From NCBI RefSeq assembly GCF_001662075.1, contig NZ_LYPL01000005.1, forward strand, positions 124,001 to 188,000: a stretch of DNA of 64,000 bases, written 5' to 3'. The first letter of the stretch is position 1. Each line of letters opens with the position of its first letter. This DNA comes from Rhizobium bangladeshense (GTDB taxonomy: Bacteria; Pseudomonadota; Alphaproteobacteria; Rhizobiales; Rhizobiaceae). Below the pieces are notes generated by a model. It was not told the origin of the DNA and made no database searches. It saw nothing but the letters and a program-made list of their open reading frames with translations. The translations under genes were made by a program, and so were the position numbers. This document shows positions 21,140 to 30,162 of the stretch, in pieces.

Positions 21140-21248
21140 ATTTCTCTTTTATCCGGCGCGCATCGTCGTGCGTCTTGCTGTTCCCAAAGTCAGTCTGTGC
21201 AATGCAGCGAAAGAATGCAAGGTGCAAAGGCCGGGGTGGTGGCGGCTT

Positions 21249-22631
21249 TTACGGCGCCTTGGCAAAGGTAACGGCCACCTTCAGCCCGCGGCAGCCCGTG
21301 CCGGGTTCGAGTATTATGACGGCGTTGAAAAGATTGGCAATTTCTTCAACGATGGGCAGGCCGAGGCCGGCGCCGGGCGCGGCGGAATCATTGCCGCGCG
21401 AAAAACGGCGGCGCACCGCCTCCAGTTTCTCGCGCGGAATGCCGGGGCCGTTGTCCTCGACTTCCAGGCGGACCGTCTCGGCGGCGGCGATGACGCGGAC
21501 AGTGACTTCAGCCCCCTTGCCGGCATAGGCGATGGCATTGCCGGCAAGATTGCGCAGCATTTCGCCGATCAGCAGCGGCTCGGCGCGGATCATCGCCGGG
21601 CTCTCACCCTCGAAGCCGAGATCGATGCCGGCGACGGCAGCGGCCGGGATCTGTTCGCCGGTAATTTCCTGGGCGATGGCGGCGAGATCGATGGCAGAGG
21701 CGGTCAGCGCCTCCTTGGCCGTGGCGGCGTCGATCTTCGCCATCAGCAAAAGCTGGGCAAGGATGCGCTCCGCATGCGCAACGGCCTGGTCTCCCTTCAG
21801 CGCTGCCGCCTGGGCCTCACCGAGTGAGCCAGCGCGGGCCGAAAGCGCAAGCTGGGTGCGGATAATCGCCAGCGGCGTGCGCAACTGGTGGCTGGCATTG
21901 CCGGTGAAATTGCGCAGCGCCTCGAGCGCCGACTCCAGGCGGACCATGAACGAGTTCACCGTATCGACCAGCGGCTCGACCTCGCTCGGCACGGTTTGTT
22001 CGATCGGATGCAGATCGTCAGGGCTGCGTTCGCCGATGGCGTCGCCGAGCTTGTAGAGTGGGCGGAGCGCCACCGTGACCGAGATCCAGACGATGACCGC
22101 CGCGCCGGCGATCATGACGGCGAGGCGCAGTGCCGAACGCACGAGGATCGCCTGGGTCAATTGCCGGCGGGCGATGGTGGTTTCGGCGACGGTCACGACG
22201 AAGGGCACCGAGCGGATGCCGGTCGAGGCGGAGCGTTCGAGCGTGGCGATGCGGATCGGCTCGCCACGAAAGGTGTCGTCGGCGAAGGCCGCCGCACCGC
22301 TCGGTGTCTTCTGCAGGACCGGCAGAGCCTGGTAGCCGGTGATGAATTGGCCCGGCGGGCCGTCGACGCGGTAGAAGACGCGGTCCTGCGCGGCCGAGGT
22401 CAGCATTTCGAGCGCGACATAGGGGATATCGACCTGCAGCGTGCCGTCTTCGGCGACGACGACGCGTTCGGCGATCGCGAGCGCGGAGCCGGCGAGAACT
22501 CGGTCGGAGACGATGTTCGAGGTCTGCACAGCCTCGCGATAGGTGTCGGCAAGCGCCAGCATGCCGATGACGGCCGTGGAGACGAGCAGCCAGAAGAGCA
22601 GCCGGCGCCTGAGAGAATAGGCGGCCTTCAT
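21249..22631 (-). CDS. TctE-like sensor histidine kinase
   Basis: The 460-residue kinase has a first membrane helix (LLFWLLVSTAVIGMLALA, residues 11-28), a periplasmic segment of about 140 residues of the 2CSK_N type, and a second helix near 170-190. A HAMP-like linker and the phospho-acceptor His follow near 248 (GNASHQLRTPLA). The N box is MLRNLAGNAIAYAG and the G box is VEDNGPGIPREK. Such kinases sense small organic acids or metabolites, often with a periplasmic binding protein. It overlaps the response-regulator gene by 4 bases. A tctCBA transporter exists at 38-41 kb, but whether this kinase controls it cannot be told from sequence. Confidence 0.9.
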   Translation of the reverse strand: MKAAYSLRRRLLFWLLVSTAVIGMLALADTYREAVQTSNIVSDRVLAGSALAIAERVVVAEDGTLQVDIPYVALEMLTSAAQDRVFYRVDGPPGQFITGYQALPVLQKTPSGAAAFADDTFRGEPIRIATLERSASTGIRSVPFVVTVAETTIARRQLTQAILVRSALRLAVMIAGAAVIVWISVTVALRPLYKLGDAIGERSPDDLHPIEQTVPSEVEPLVDTVNSFMVRLESALEALRNFTGNASHQLRTPLAIIRTQLALSARAGSLGEAQAAALKGDQAVAHAERILAQLLLMAKIDAATAKEALTASAIDLAAIAQEITGEQIPAAAVAGIDLGFEGESPAMIRAEPLLIGEMLRNLAGNAIAYAGKGAEVTVRVIAAAETVRLEVEDNGPGIPREKLEAVRRRFSRGNDSAAPGAGLGLPIVEEIANLFNAVIILEPGTGCRGLKVAVTFAKAP

Positions 22632-23305
22632 GAAACCTCGGGCAGCTTGTCGAGATAATAGCCGATGCCGCGGGCAGTCTTGACCGTCAGGCCGTGCGGC
22701 GAAAGGCGCTTTCTCAGCCGGCTGACATATTGCTCGATGGCGTTTGCGGAAATGTCGTCGTCGAAGGCGGTCAGCGACTGTATGATCGCCTCCTTGGCGA
22801 CGACCTTGCCGGCCCGCATGAAGAGGATTTCGAGCAGGCCAAGTTCTCGGGCGGGAATATCAAGAGGGGTGGAACCGGCGGAGAAGGTACGGGAATTGAG
22901 GTCGAAGGAAATGCCGCCGAAGCCGACTGTCGCCGAACGCAGCCCGGCCTGGCGGCGCAGCAGAACGCGCACACGGGCCTCGAATTCGGCGATGTCGAAG
23001 GGCTTGATCAGATAATCGTCGGCCCCGAGATCAAGGCCTTTTACCCGCTCCTCCGGCGCTCCCCGCGCCGTCAGGATGAGGACGGCCGCCTGATTCTGCC
23101 GGGCGCGCATGGCGCGCAGCACGTCGAGCCCGTCCATCTCGGGCAGGTTGAGGTCGAGGATGACAAGGTCGAAATTTTCCGCCGCGATGACGGCATTGGC
23201 GGAGGCCCCGTCATGGACCACATCGACGGCATGGCCCGTGCCGCGCAAGATCGCCGAGAGCCCGTCTGCCAGCGCGATATTGTCTTCGGTGAGCAGGATG
23301 CGCAC
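22628..23305 (-). CDS. OmpR-family response regulator, TctD-like
   Basis: A receiver domain (phospho-acceptor Asp51 in VILDLNLPEMDG, Lys101 in LIKPF) is followed by a winged-helix DNA-binding domain ending in VSRLRKRLSPHGLTVKTARGIGY. The start is set at the GTG 23305 (VRILLTEDN) because AGGGGA lies six bases upstream. A TTG 21 bases further out is in frame but places that ribosome site inside the gene. It is coupled to the kinase by an ATGA overlap. Usual length for the family (225 residues). Confidence 0.91.
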   Translation of the reverse strand: MRILLTEDNIALADGLSAILRGTGHAVDVVHDGASANAVIAAENFDLVILDLNLPEMDGLDVLRAMRARQNQAAVLILTARGAPEERVKGLDLGADDYLIKPFDIAEFEARVRVLLRRQAGLRSATVGFGGISFDLNSRTFSAGSTPLDIPARELGLLEILFMRAGKVVAKEAIIQSLTAFDDDISANAIEQYVSRLRKRLSPHGLTVKTARGIGYYLDKLPEVS

Positions 23306-23401
23306 GGATGTTCCCCTGTTTTTCAAGCGACGTTACAGGGGTGAAGACGGGTTGTCACAGCGATTTTGAAGATTGCTGAACGGGCCGGATAAAGATCGAT
23401 C

Positions 23402-25270
23402 TCAGCTGCCCGTTCTTTCCATCTCCTCGCGCTGCGTCATCGCGGCGGCGATCAGCTTCTGGAAGCGCGGGTCCTCGCGGATATTGTCGAGGTCGGAATC
23501 ATTGTTGAACCATTTGATATGGTAGACGGAGCTGTTCGGCAGCAGCTTCTCCAAAAGGCCGATCGCCTGGTCGACATCGCCGAGGACGGAATAGACGCAG
23601 GCGAGATTATACTGGGCGACAATGTCGTCGGGATCGATGGCGATCGCCCGCGCCGCCCAGTCGCGTGCGCGTTTGACATCGCCGAGATGGGCAAGCGCCA
23701 GCGCACCGCGATGGGCGGGGCCGGAATTTTCCGGGTTGAGATTCAGCGCGCGTTCGGCCCGCAGCAAGCCGAGGCGGGCCCAGTTTTCCCTGTCTACCCC
23801 ACGGCCGAGCGAATGGTAGGCGGCCATCAGATGGATCGGCGAGACGTAGTCGTCAGGGCGGATTTCTGCGGCGCGGGTGAAATATTGAACGGATTCGGCA
23901 AAGTTTCCGTGCATGAAGAAGAACCTGGCATAATGGAAATTCGCCTCGAAGAGGTTCGGATCGAGCGTCAGGGCGCGCTCGAAGGCCGCCGCCGCCCGAT
24001 CATCATAGCCGCTCTGATGCAGCGCCAAGCCGTGCGAGGCATGGGCCTCCGGAAGATCGGGATCGAGCGCGAGCGCGCGGGCGCTCATCTCGAGGATGCG
24101 TGTCAGCGGCACATCGTCGGGCGCCCAGTCGCGGATGGCGGCGTCGCAATCGGCGATGCCGGCATAGGCGCGGGCATAGTCCGGATCGAGCTCGACTGCT
24201 TTGCAGAACATGCGCCTGGCAAGCTGCAGGTAGGATTTCGTCCAGGTGTGGGAAAGCTGGCGACCCCGGAGATAATAGGTATAGGCCTCGACATTGGCGG
24301 TAGGCTCGTTGGCGATCGCCTTCTTCTCCTCCGGCAGCAGGCGCACCTTCAGCTGGCCGACGATCGCATGGGTGATCTCGTCCTGGATGGCGAAGATGTC
24401 GGTGAGGTCACGGTCGTAGCGCTCGGCCCAGAGATGGTCGCCATTGGCGGTGTCGATCAGCTGGCCGGAGATGCGCACGCGCTTGTCGAAGATGCGCACA
24501 CTGCCTTCGAGCACATAGCGCACGCCGAGTTCCTGGGCGAGCCGCTTCAACTTCACCGAGATGCCCTTGTAGGTAAAGATCGTATTGCGCGGCACGACGT
24601 GCAGGCTGGAGATCTTGGAGAGATCGGTGATGATGTCTTCGGTTATGCCGTCGGAGAAATAATCCTGGTCGGCGTCGCCGCTCATGTTGGTGAAAGGCAA
24701 CACGGCGATGAAGCAGGTATTGCGGTTCTGCGCGATGAGCTTGGCGGAAGAGGGTGGCGCGAGGGTGACGGTATAGACCTGCACCGGCTGGCGGATGTTC
24801 TTCAGCATGTGCTCGCCGATAAATTCGAAGCCGAGATTGAGGCGCGAGCCGACCTGATCGCGCACCGAGGCCGACACGGCGATGCCGCCGGGGGCGGCGA
24901 TACGCTCGAGTCTCGCGGCGAGATTGACGCCGTCGCCGAAAATGTCGCCGTTTTCGACGACGACGTCGCCGAGATTGATGCCGATGCGGAACTCGACGCG
25001 CTCATCCTTCGGAACGTTCTCGTTGCGGGTCGACATGCTGCGCTGGATTTCGGCGGCGCAGGCGACGGCATTCACCACACTCTGGAATTCGGCCAGGATG
25101 CCGTCGCCGGTGAGTTTGACGATCCGGCCCTTATAGTCCGAAATCCTGATATCGACGAGCTCGCAGCGATGGCGGTTCAGCGCCTGCAGCGTGCCTGACT
25201 CATCGATGCCCATCAGTCGGCTGTAGCCGACGACATCCGCAGCGAGAATAGCGCTCAGTCGTCGTTCCAT
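23402..25270 (-). CDS. Class III adenylate/guanylate cyclase with TPR repeats
   Basis: Residues 1-170 are a class III nucleotide cyclase domain with the metal-binding aspartates Asp12 (LAADVVGYSRL) and Asp56 (KLTGDGILAEF). Residues ~190-330 resemble the TolB/FlgO-like module common in rhizobial cyclases (FIAVLPFTNMSGD, YVLEGSVRI). Residues 340-600 hold several TPR units (AVELDPDYARAYAGIADCDA and similar). No transmembrane segment is evident, so it should be cytoplasmic. The ATG at 25270 has GGGAGGGG upstream; an ATG 12 bases earlier is the alternative. Rhizobia carry many such cyclases; the signal sensed is unknown. Confidence 0.88.
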   Translation of the reverse strand: MERRLSAILAADVVGYSRLMGIDESGTLQALNRHRCELVDIRISDYKGRIVKLTGDGILAEFQSVVNAVACAAEIQRSMSTRNENVPKDERVEFRIGINLGDVVVENGDIFGDGVNLAARLERIAAPGGIAVSASVRDQVGSRLNLGFEFIGEHMLKNIRQPVQVYTVTLAPPSSAKLIAQNRNTCFIAVLPFTNMSGDADQDYFSDGITEDIITDLSKISSLHVVPRNTIFTYKGISVKLKRLAQELGVRYVLEGSVRIFDKRVRISGQLIDTANGDHLWAERYDRDLTDIFAIQDEITHAIVGQLKVRLLPEEKKAIANEPTANVEAYTYYLRGRQLSHTWTKSYLQLARRMFCKAVELDPDYARAYAGIADCDAAIRDWAPDDVPLTRILEMSARALALDPDLPEAHASHGLALHQSGYDDRAAAAFERALTLDPNLFEANFHYARFFFMHGNFAESVQYFTRAAEIRPDDYVSPIHLMAAYHSLGRGVDRENWARLGLLRAERALNLNPENSGPAHRGALALAHLGDVKRARDWAARAIAIDPDDIVAQYNLACVYSVLGDVDQAIGLLEKLLPNSSVYHIKWFNNDSDLDNIREDPRFQKLIAAAMTQREEMERTGS

Positions 25271-25609
25271 GACCCCTCCCATGGATCTTCCCGGAATAAC
25301 CTAGCTATTTTTAGAGTTTTTGTCGCGCAGAGTCGTCCCCCGAAAAAGCAATTCGGGCGGCGTCGACGTTTTGACGCGGTAGCGCGACCATATATCGTCG
25401 CCGGTCTTCATCAATACTCTAAAAGGGTGAAGGACGACCTTGTTTGCTAATCCTTTGTGGTGAAAGTTGGCGGAAACGAAATATACGGCTTGGTCAAAGC
25501 TTGCTAGTCGGCGCCGAAAACGACCAGTGATCGAGTTGAGCCGGCCTTGCGGAAGGCCTCGCTCCGGCGCGCCCTTGCTCCTCCCGCCGCGCTCGGGCAT
25601 TGTTGCGGC
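25271..25609. other. Divergent intergenic region
   Basis: About 340 bases separate the cyclase gene (minus) from the binding-protein gene (plus). The part next to the cyclase is AT-rich and probably holds its promoter. A GGCCTT-GCGG-AAGGCC hairpin lies about 65 bases before the binding-protein start. No known operator or conserved motif was recognised, and no credible coding frame is present. Confidence 0.5.
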
Positions 25610-26674
25610 ATGAGGAGAATTTTCATCCTGCTGCTGGCGTTCTGGCCGGGTTTTGCCCTTGCCGATCAGGTCTTTTTTCCGGCGAAATCGGGCAAGGCCG
25701 AGGCGCCGGTGCTGACCGTTTATTCCTCGCTCGACGAGCCGCTGGCGCAGCCGATGATCCGGGGTTTTCAGGAGGCCAATCCCGATGTCGCGGTCAGATA
25801 TGAGGATATGCTGACCGGCGAAATCTATGACCGGATCGTCGGGGAGACGGATGCCGGCAAGAAGACGGCGGATTTTGCCTTCTCCTCGGCGATGGACCTG
25901 CAGGTGAAGCTTTCGAATGACGGCTATGCGCAGGTCAGCAATCTGCCGATGAGCGCCGCATGGCCGAAATGGGCGAACTGGCGCAACACCGCTTATGCGC
26001 TGACTTTTGAGCCGGCGGTCTTCGTCTATCACAAGCCGAGCTTCGCGCATGAGCCGGTGCCAAGCTCGCGGGCGGAACTCGTCGACTATCTGAAGCGCAA
26101 GGGCAATGCGGTTTATGGCCGGATCAGCACCTACGATATCGAGCGGTCCGGTGTCGGCTTTCTGTTCATGGCGCGCGACCAGGAGCAATTCGGCGACATC
26201 TGGTCGGTGATCGGGGCGATGGGCGCGGCCGGCGTCAAGCTTTACTCGACGAGCTCGGCGATCCTCGAACGCGTTGCCGACGGGCGCTTCGTGCTCGGCT
26301 ACAATATCCTCGGCTCCTACGCCGCCGACTGGGCTTCGCGGCATCCTGATGTCGGGATCGTGCTGCCGAAGGACTATACGGTGGTGATGTCGAGGATCGG
26401 GCTGGTGCCGCAGGCGGCCGCCGAGCCGGAGCTCGGGCGTCGCTACCTTACCTTTTTCATGTCGAAGGAGGGCCAGACGATCATGGCGCGCGAGTTGCAG
26501 ATCCCCGCGGTCAGCCCAGAGGTGGCCGGCGAGAACACCGCCAATACGCTGCAGGAGCTGCTCGGTTCGCAACTTCGGCCAGTGCCTGTCAGCCCCGGGC
26601 TGATGGTCTATCTCGACCAGGTGAAGCGAGCGCGGCTGATCGCGCACTGGAACGAAGTTCTGCGGGCGCAGTGA
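25610..26674 (+). CDS. Periplasmic substrate-binding protein (iron(III)/AfuA-like ABC type)
   Basis: The 354-residue protein starts with a clear signal peptide MRRIFILLLAFWPGFALA cut before DQV. The mature part has the type of extracellular solute-binding protein (VLTVYSSLDEPLAQPMIRGFQ, RYEDMLTGEIYDRI, GYNILGSYA, LTFFMSKEGQTIMA). This start is preferred to upstream codons because it places the signal peptide at the N-terminus. No permease or ATPase genes follow. Together with the nearby TctE-type kinase it may act as a periplasmic sensor partner instead of an importer subunit; that is inference. The ligand is unknown. Confidence 0.82.
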   Translation: MRRIFILLLAFWPGFALADQVFFPAKSGKAEAPVLTVYSSLDEPLAQPMIRGFQEANPDVAVRYEDMLTGEIYDRIVGETDAGKKTADFAFSSAMDLQVKLSNDGYAQVSNLPMSAAWPKWANWRNTAYALTFEPAVFVYHKPSFAHEPVPSSRAELVDYLKRKGNAVYGRISTYDIERSGVGFLFMARDQEQFGDIWSVIGAMGAAGVKLYSTSSAILERVADGRFVLGYNILGSYAADWASRHPDVGIVLPKDYTVVMSRIGLVPQAAAEPELGRRYLTFFMSKEGQTIMARELQIPAVSPEVAGENTANTLQELLGSQLRPVPVSPGLMVYLDQVKRARLIAHWNEVLRAQ

Positions 26675-26856
26675 GGAAGATCTGTTCTTGCGAGCGCCGG
26701 ACAGCCATATCCGGCAGAGGATTGCCGGATCCGCGCTGGCAGTCTCAGCCTCGCCAAAGCAGGTCGGGGCGGCTGAAGCAACCTGCCGAACGCGAAGTCA
26801 CGAAAAGCCCGGATTGACAGGGGTTATACGGTCTCAGGTTCCGCAAGCAATTCAGC
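26675..26856. other. Convergent intergenic region
   Basis: These 182 bases lie between two convergent stops. A GCCGGA-CAGCCATA-TCCGGC hairpin is visible at about 26697-26716, but no T-run follows on either strand. Nothing else could be recognised. Confidence 0.4.
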
Positions 26857-28215
26857 TTACCGGCTGTGGTTCGTCATACCAAGCTCGGTCCACAGGTCTG
26901 CGGCCTCATTCAGTCTTCTGAGGCGCGCGTAGAGGTCGCAGCTCGGTTGACGATTTCCCCATTTCAGGCAGTCTTCAAATTTTTCGCGGCGCTCCTGCGT
27001 GCTCAGCGGGTCTTCCAGGGAACCCTTTGCATGGAGACGTTGTCGGCGTAGCGTCGTCCCGTCCGACAGCCGCACGGTGACAATATGCGGCAAGCGTTCA
27101 CTTCCTCTTTCTTCGTCCGCCGAATAGGATTCCATCGTTATGCGTTTTACCAGCATCCTCACATCCTGGCGCGAAACGGCAGAGCGCGTGAAATCGCCAA
27201 GGCTGACGGATCCATTCAGAAAGGCCGTCGCCAGACAGTATTGCATCGAGAAGCGGGCCTGCATCTCGTCTGCGGGTTCCGCATAGGCGAGGTTGCGAAA
27301 GGCGGAGACGCCTACCTTGGTGTCGATCGACACGATGTCGTCCGCCGTCAGTCCATAGTCTCGTTTAAGCTCGAGCAGCGCATCGATTGCCCGGTGGGTC
27401 GATGCGCAGCATGGATGTCGCTTGGCGACCAAGCCGCGTCTTTCGATGATATGGGCCGACTCCGGTCGCAGATCCGTCCATGCCCGCGGGTCGTCTCCGC
27501 CAAAAAGATCCAGAAATCCCTGCGGCCTTTCCAGGATGTCGAGCCGGCCTCTGATGCCTGCAATGGCGAGCCGCGCCGCCTCAACCGCATTTCGGGCTGC
27601 AATGCCTGCATGAAGCGGCTTGGCCAGAGTACCGAACTGACCTTTGGGGCCGCAGGCGAGCGAGGCTGCAAGGCTCATCGCCTGCGCCGTCTCCTCCTCG
27701 CTTGCACCCAGCAACTGAGCCACACCCGCAGCAGCGCCGATTGCGCCCACCGTCGCCGTCCCATGCCAGCCCCTGTTGTAATGCGAGGGATTGGCGCCGA
27801 AACCCACGGCAGCCTGCGCTTCCAGGCCCGCAAGATAGGCGCTCAGAAAAGCGCCACCGCTCACCGGGCGACCTGCTGTAACCGTGGCCAGCAATGCAGG
27901 GACGAGGACCGCGGATGCGTGGGCACGGGCAGGATGGAAATTGTCGTCGAAATCCAGTGCATGCGCTGCAGTTCCATTAACGAGCGCGGCAATGGAGGAG
28001 GAGGCGCCGCCGCCTGCTACAAGCCAGGCGGTTCCTCCGCCCGCGATTTCTCTTGCAAAAGCCGCGGTCACGCCGGTGGCGGCCGGATCTCCGGCGCCGG
28101 CGATCATGCAGCCAAAAGTATCGGCGACGGCATCGATTGCCCGTTCGATGGCGGTTTCAGAGAAATGCTTTCGGGATGAAAGCTGGGCTGCGATGCGCTG
28201 CAGAACAGTGGTCAT
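26857..28215 (-). CDS. MmgE/PrpD family protein (2-methylcitrate dehydratase-like)
   Basis: The 452-residue product matches the MmgE/PrpD fold, with DTFGCMIAGAGDPAA, NGTAAHALDFDDNFHPARAH (the conserved HALDFDD motif) and KRHPCCASTHRAIDA. Family members dehydrate 2-methylcitrate or related acids, but many have unknown substrates, and there is no prpB or prpC nearby. The start at 28215 (MTTVLQRIA) is chosen because GGAAAGAG lies 8 bases upstream; an in-frame ATG at 28233 is the alternative. It is transcribed away from the first LysR gene, with which it shares a 109-base promoter region, so it is probably regulated by it. Confidence 0.85.
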   Translation of the reverse strand: MTTVLQRIAAQLSSRKHFSETAIERAIDAVADTFGCMIAGAGDPAATGVTAAFAREIAGGGTAWLVAGGGASSSIAALVNGTAAHALDFDDNFHPARAHASAVLVPALLATVTAGRPVSGGAFLSAYLAGLEAQAAVGFGANPSHYNRGWHGTATVGAIGAAAGVAQLLGASEEETAQAMSLAASLACGPKGQFGTLAKPLHAGIAARNAVEAARLAIAGIRGRLDILERPQGFLDLFGGDDPRAWTDLRPESAHIIERRGLVAKRHPCCASTHRAIDALLELKRDYGLTADDIVSIDTKVGVSAFRNLAYAEPADEMQARFSMQYCLATAFLNGSVSLGDFTRSAVSRQDVRMLVKRITMESYSADEERGSERLPHIVTVRLSDGTTLRRQRLHAKGSLEDPLSTQERREKFEDCLKWGNRQPSCDLYARLRRLNEAADLWTELGMTNHSR

Positions 28216-28324
28216 TGACGAAACTCTTTCCATGGTCTTCGGTCGAGACCGGAAATTGTACTGCTTTTGACAGCGCTGCAATCTTATGCAGTTTTCGAAT
28301 AAGGCTACCGAGGAAAGTCATCAC
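28216..28324. promoter_or_regulatory. Divergent PrpD/LysR control region with CTGCA-N6-TGCAG palindrome
   Basis: This 109-base gap separates a minus-strand enzyme gene from a plus-strand LysR gene, the classic LysR arrangement. It holds CTGCA (28276-28280) and TGCAG (28287-28291) around ATCTTA. The right half read on the minus strand gives CTGCATAA, the same 8 bases found at 30221-30228 before the importer operon. A LysR-type T-N11-A core fits within the palindrome. Confidence 0.5.
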
Positions 28325-29260
28325 ATGGTCAGGGCAGTCAGCGCAGGGATCAGCCTCAAGCATATCGAGGCCTATGATGCGATCGCGGCAACGGGATCCA
28401 CGATCGCCGCCGCGCTGGAGCTCGGCATTTCACAATCCAATGCCAGCCGATTGCTGCAGCAGCTTGAGGATTATCTCGGCGTCCGTCTGTTCGAACGTGA
28501 CAAGAACCGGTTGTCTCCGACCCGCGAAGGCCGGCAGCTCGGGCCGGATATCCGCGCTATTTCGGATCGGTTGCGGGAGCTGAAAACGGCGGCGGTGGAA
28601 TTGGAAAGCGGTCGTTCACGCGACATGCTGCTGCGACTTGCCTTCCCGGCCAGCCTGTCATCCACCGTGCTTCCCCGCATGATCAAGGCCTTCTTCGGCG
28701 CCCACGGTCCGGTGCGCGTGGAACTCGCTTCCGGCAGCTATCTGGCGATCGAGAGGATGGTGGCGGACGGAGAGGCCGATATCGGTTTCGCTCGCCTGCC
28801 GCTGGCGACGCCCGGACTGCGGCAGGAGAAACGGCTTTTCTCCCGCATCGTCTGCGCTCTTCATACCGATCATCCATTGGCAAAACAGAGCGCTCTGACG
28901 ATATCGGACCTCAAGGGGCAGGACCTCATCGTCCTCAACCGGGAGCGGCCTGTTCGTCACGAATTGGAGGCGCTTTTCTACCAGGGCGGCCTACGCCAGC
29001 GCCCGCTGCTCGAGGCACATTCGGTGGCCAGTGCCTGTGCTTTGGCTGCGAATGCTTTGGGGATCGCGCTGGTGGGCGACATCATCGCAGGCGAATACGC
29101 AGCCCTGCCGCTGCGTTTCGTGCCATTGGCGCCGGAACTGGCGGTGACCTATTGCCTCGTCAGCGGCGAGAAATATCCCCTCGCCAAATCCGCGGGCCTT
29201 TTTTTGGAAAGCATTGCCGACTGGCGCTGGGCCGCCGGTGCAGAGGACGCTTCACGATGA
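28325..29260 (+). CDS. LysR-family transcriptional regulator 1
   Basis: The 311-residue protein has an N-terminal winged helix (LKHIEAYDAIAATGSTIAAALE, then SQSNASRLLQQLEDYLGVRLFER) and a C-terminal periplasmic-binding-like effector domain from about residue 90. The start at 28325 has GAGGAAAG just upstream, while an in-frame ATG 39 bases earlier lacks one. Its stop overlaps the start of a second LysR gene by 4 bases. The two DNA-binding domains are clearly related (both read STGS/ATGSTIA...SRLLQQLE), which suggests a tandem duplication. It probably controls the divergent PrpD-like gene and the downstream importer. Confidence 0.9.
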   Translation: MVRAVSAGISLKHIEAYDAIAATGSTIAAALELGISQSNASRLLQQLEDYLGVRLFERDKNRLSPTREGRQLGPDIRAISDRLRELKTAAVELESGRSRDMLLRLAFPASLSSTVLPRMIKAFFGAHGPVRVELASGSYLAIERMVADGEADIGFARLPLATPGLRQEKRLFSRIVCALHTDHPLAKQSALTISDLKGQDLIVLNRERPVRHELEALFYQGGLRQRPLLEAHSVASACALAANALGIALVGDIIAGEYAALPLRFVPLAPELAVTYCLVSGEKYPLAKSAGLFLESIADWRWAAGAEDASR

Positions 29261-30162
29261 ACATCAGACAGCTCGAGGTCTTGCGGACGCTGATGTCCAC
29301 CGGCTCGACCATTGCGACGGCCAAGGCCATGGGCCTCAGCCAGTCGGGGGTGAGCCGGCTCCTGCAGCAGCTCGAGGCGGATTTGTCCATCACCCTTTTT
29401 GTACGCGACAAGGGGCGGCTGATCCCGACGCCGGAGGCGGCCATCCTCGCCCGAGATGCAGAGAATATTCTCTTGGCCGTGGATCGCATGTCCGGGCACG
29501 CCCAAGATCTGAGAAGTGGCGCCGCAGGGCCGGAAATCGTGCGGATCGGTCTGCCAAGCAGCATGTGGGAGAACTTCGCGCCGGCCATGCTGGTGGATTA
29601 CGTGCGAGATTTCCCCAGTGTCCGCATCGAGACGTTTTTCGACACCACCATTGCCATCAATAAGCTGGTCGAGGAGCGTGTGCTCGATATCGGCTTCCTG
29701 CGCATGGAAGGGGAAATCGGTCCCGGCATCGAAGTCGAGCAGGTGGCGAGCGGGGAAAGCGTCTGCGTCATCCCGAGGGATCACCGGCTGGCAGAACTGG
29801 CGGAGATCTCGGCCAAGGACCTGCGCGACGTACCGCTGATCCTCATCGGCCGTCAAAGGCCCAATCGCCTGGCGCTCGATCAGAGCTTCAAACAGGCGGG
29901 CGTGAAGCAGATCGTCAAGATCGAAACCCATACGAACAGCTCCGCTTGTTCCTATGTCGCCCACGGCCTCGGTGTCACGATCATCAGCAGCTTCTATGCA
30001 AATCTCTATCGCCATCTTCCCGTCGTGCATCGTCCGTTCATTCCGCATGCACGTCAGCAGTTCGGGCTTGCACGTGCTGCAGGCGTTCCATTGTCGATTG
30101 CAGCGCAATCTCTGAGCGATGCGTTGAAACGGCAGATCCAGCTTTCACAAAAAGATATTTGA
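29257..30162 (+). CDS. LysR-family transcriptional regulator 2
   Basis: The 301-residue product starts MNIRQLEVLRTLMSTGSTIATA, with a standard LysR helix-turn-helix (SQSGVSRLLQQLEADLSITLF) and an effector domain. The ATG at 29257 overlaps the TGA of the first LysR gene, so the pair is translationally coupled; GAGGACG acts as ribosome site. Longer in-frame upstream starts would lie inside the previous gene and are rejected. Two different LysR proteins made from one transcript could bind the same promoter region or form heteromers; no evidence here distinguishes these. Confidence 0.9.
   Translation: MNIRQLEVLRTLMSTGSTIATAKAMGLSQSGVSRLLQQLEADLSITLFVRDKGRLIPTPEAAILARDAENILLAVDRMSGHAQDLRSGAAGPEIVRIGLPSSMWENFAPAMLVDYVRDFPSVRIETFFDTTIAINKLVEERVLDIGFLRMEGEIGPGIEVEQVASGESVCVIPRDHRLAELAEISAKDLRDVPLILIGRQRPNRLALDQSFKQAGVKQIVKIETHTNSSACSYVAHGLGVTIISSFYANLYRHLPVVHRPFIPHARQQFGLARAAGVPLSIAAQSLSDALKRQIQLSQKDI

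Noticed and set aside
15641..21271. A 1876-codon open frame on the plus strand
   Set aside because: It runs antisense across three well-supported minus-strand genes with complete catalytic motifs. Such long shadows are normal in GC-rich DNA with strong third-position bias, and its translation is low-complexity with no domain.
25301..26647. 448-codon minus-strand frame
   Set aside because: It is antisense to the signal-peptide-bearing binding protein and has Arg/His-rich shadow composition.
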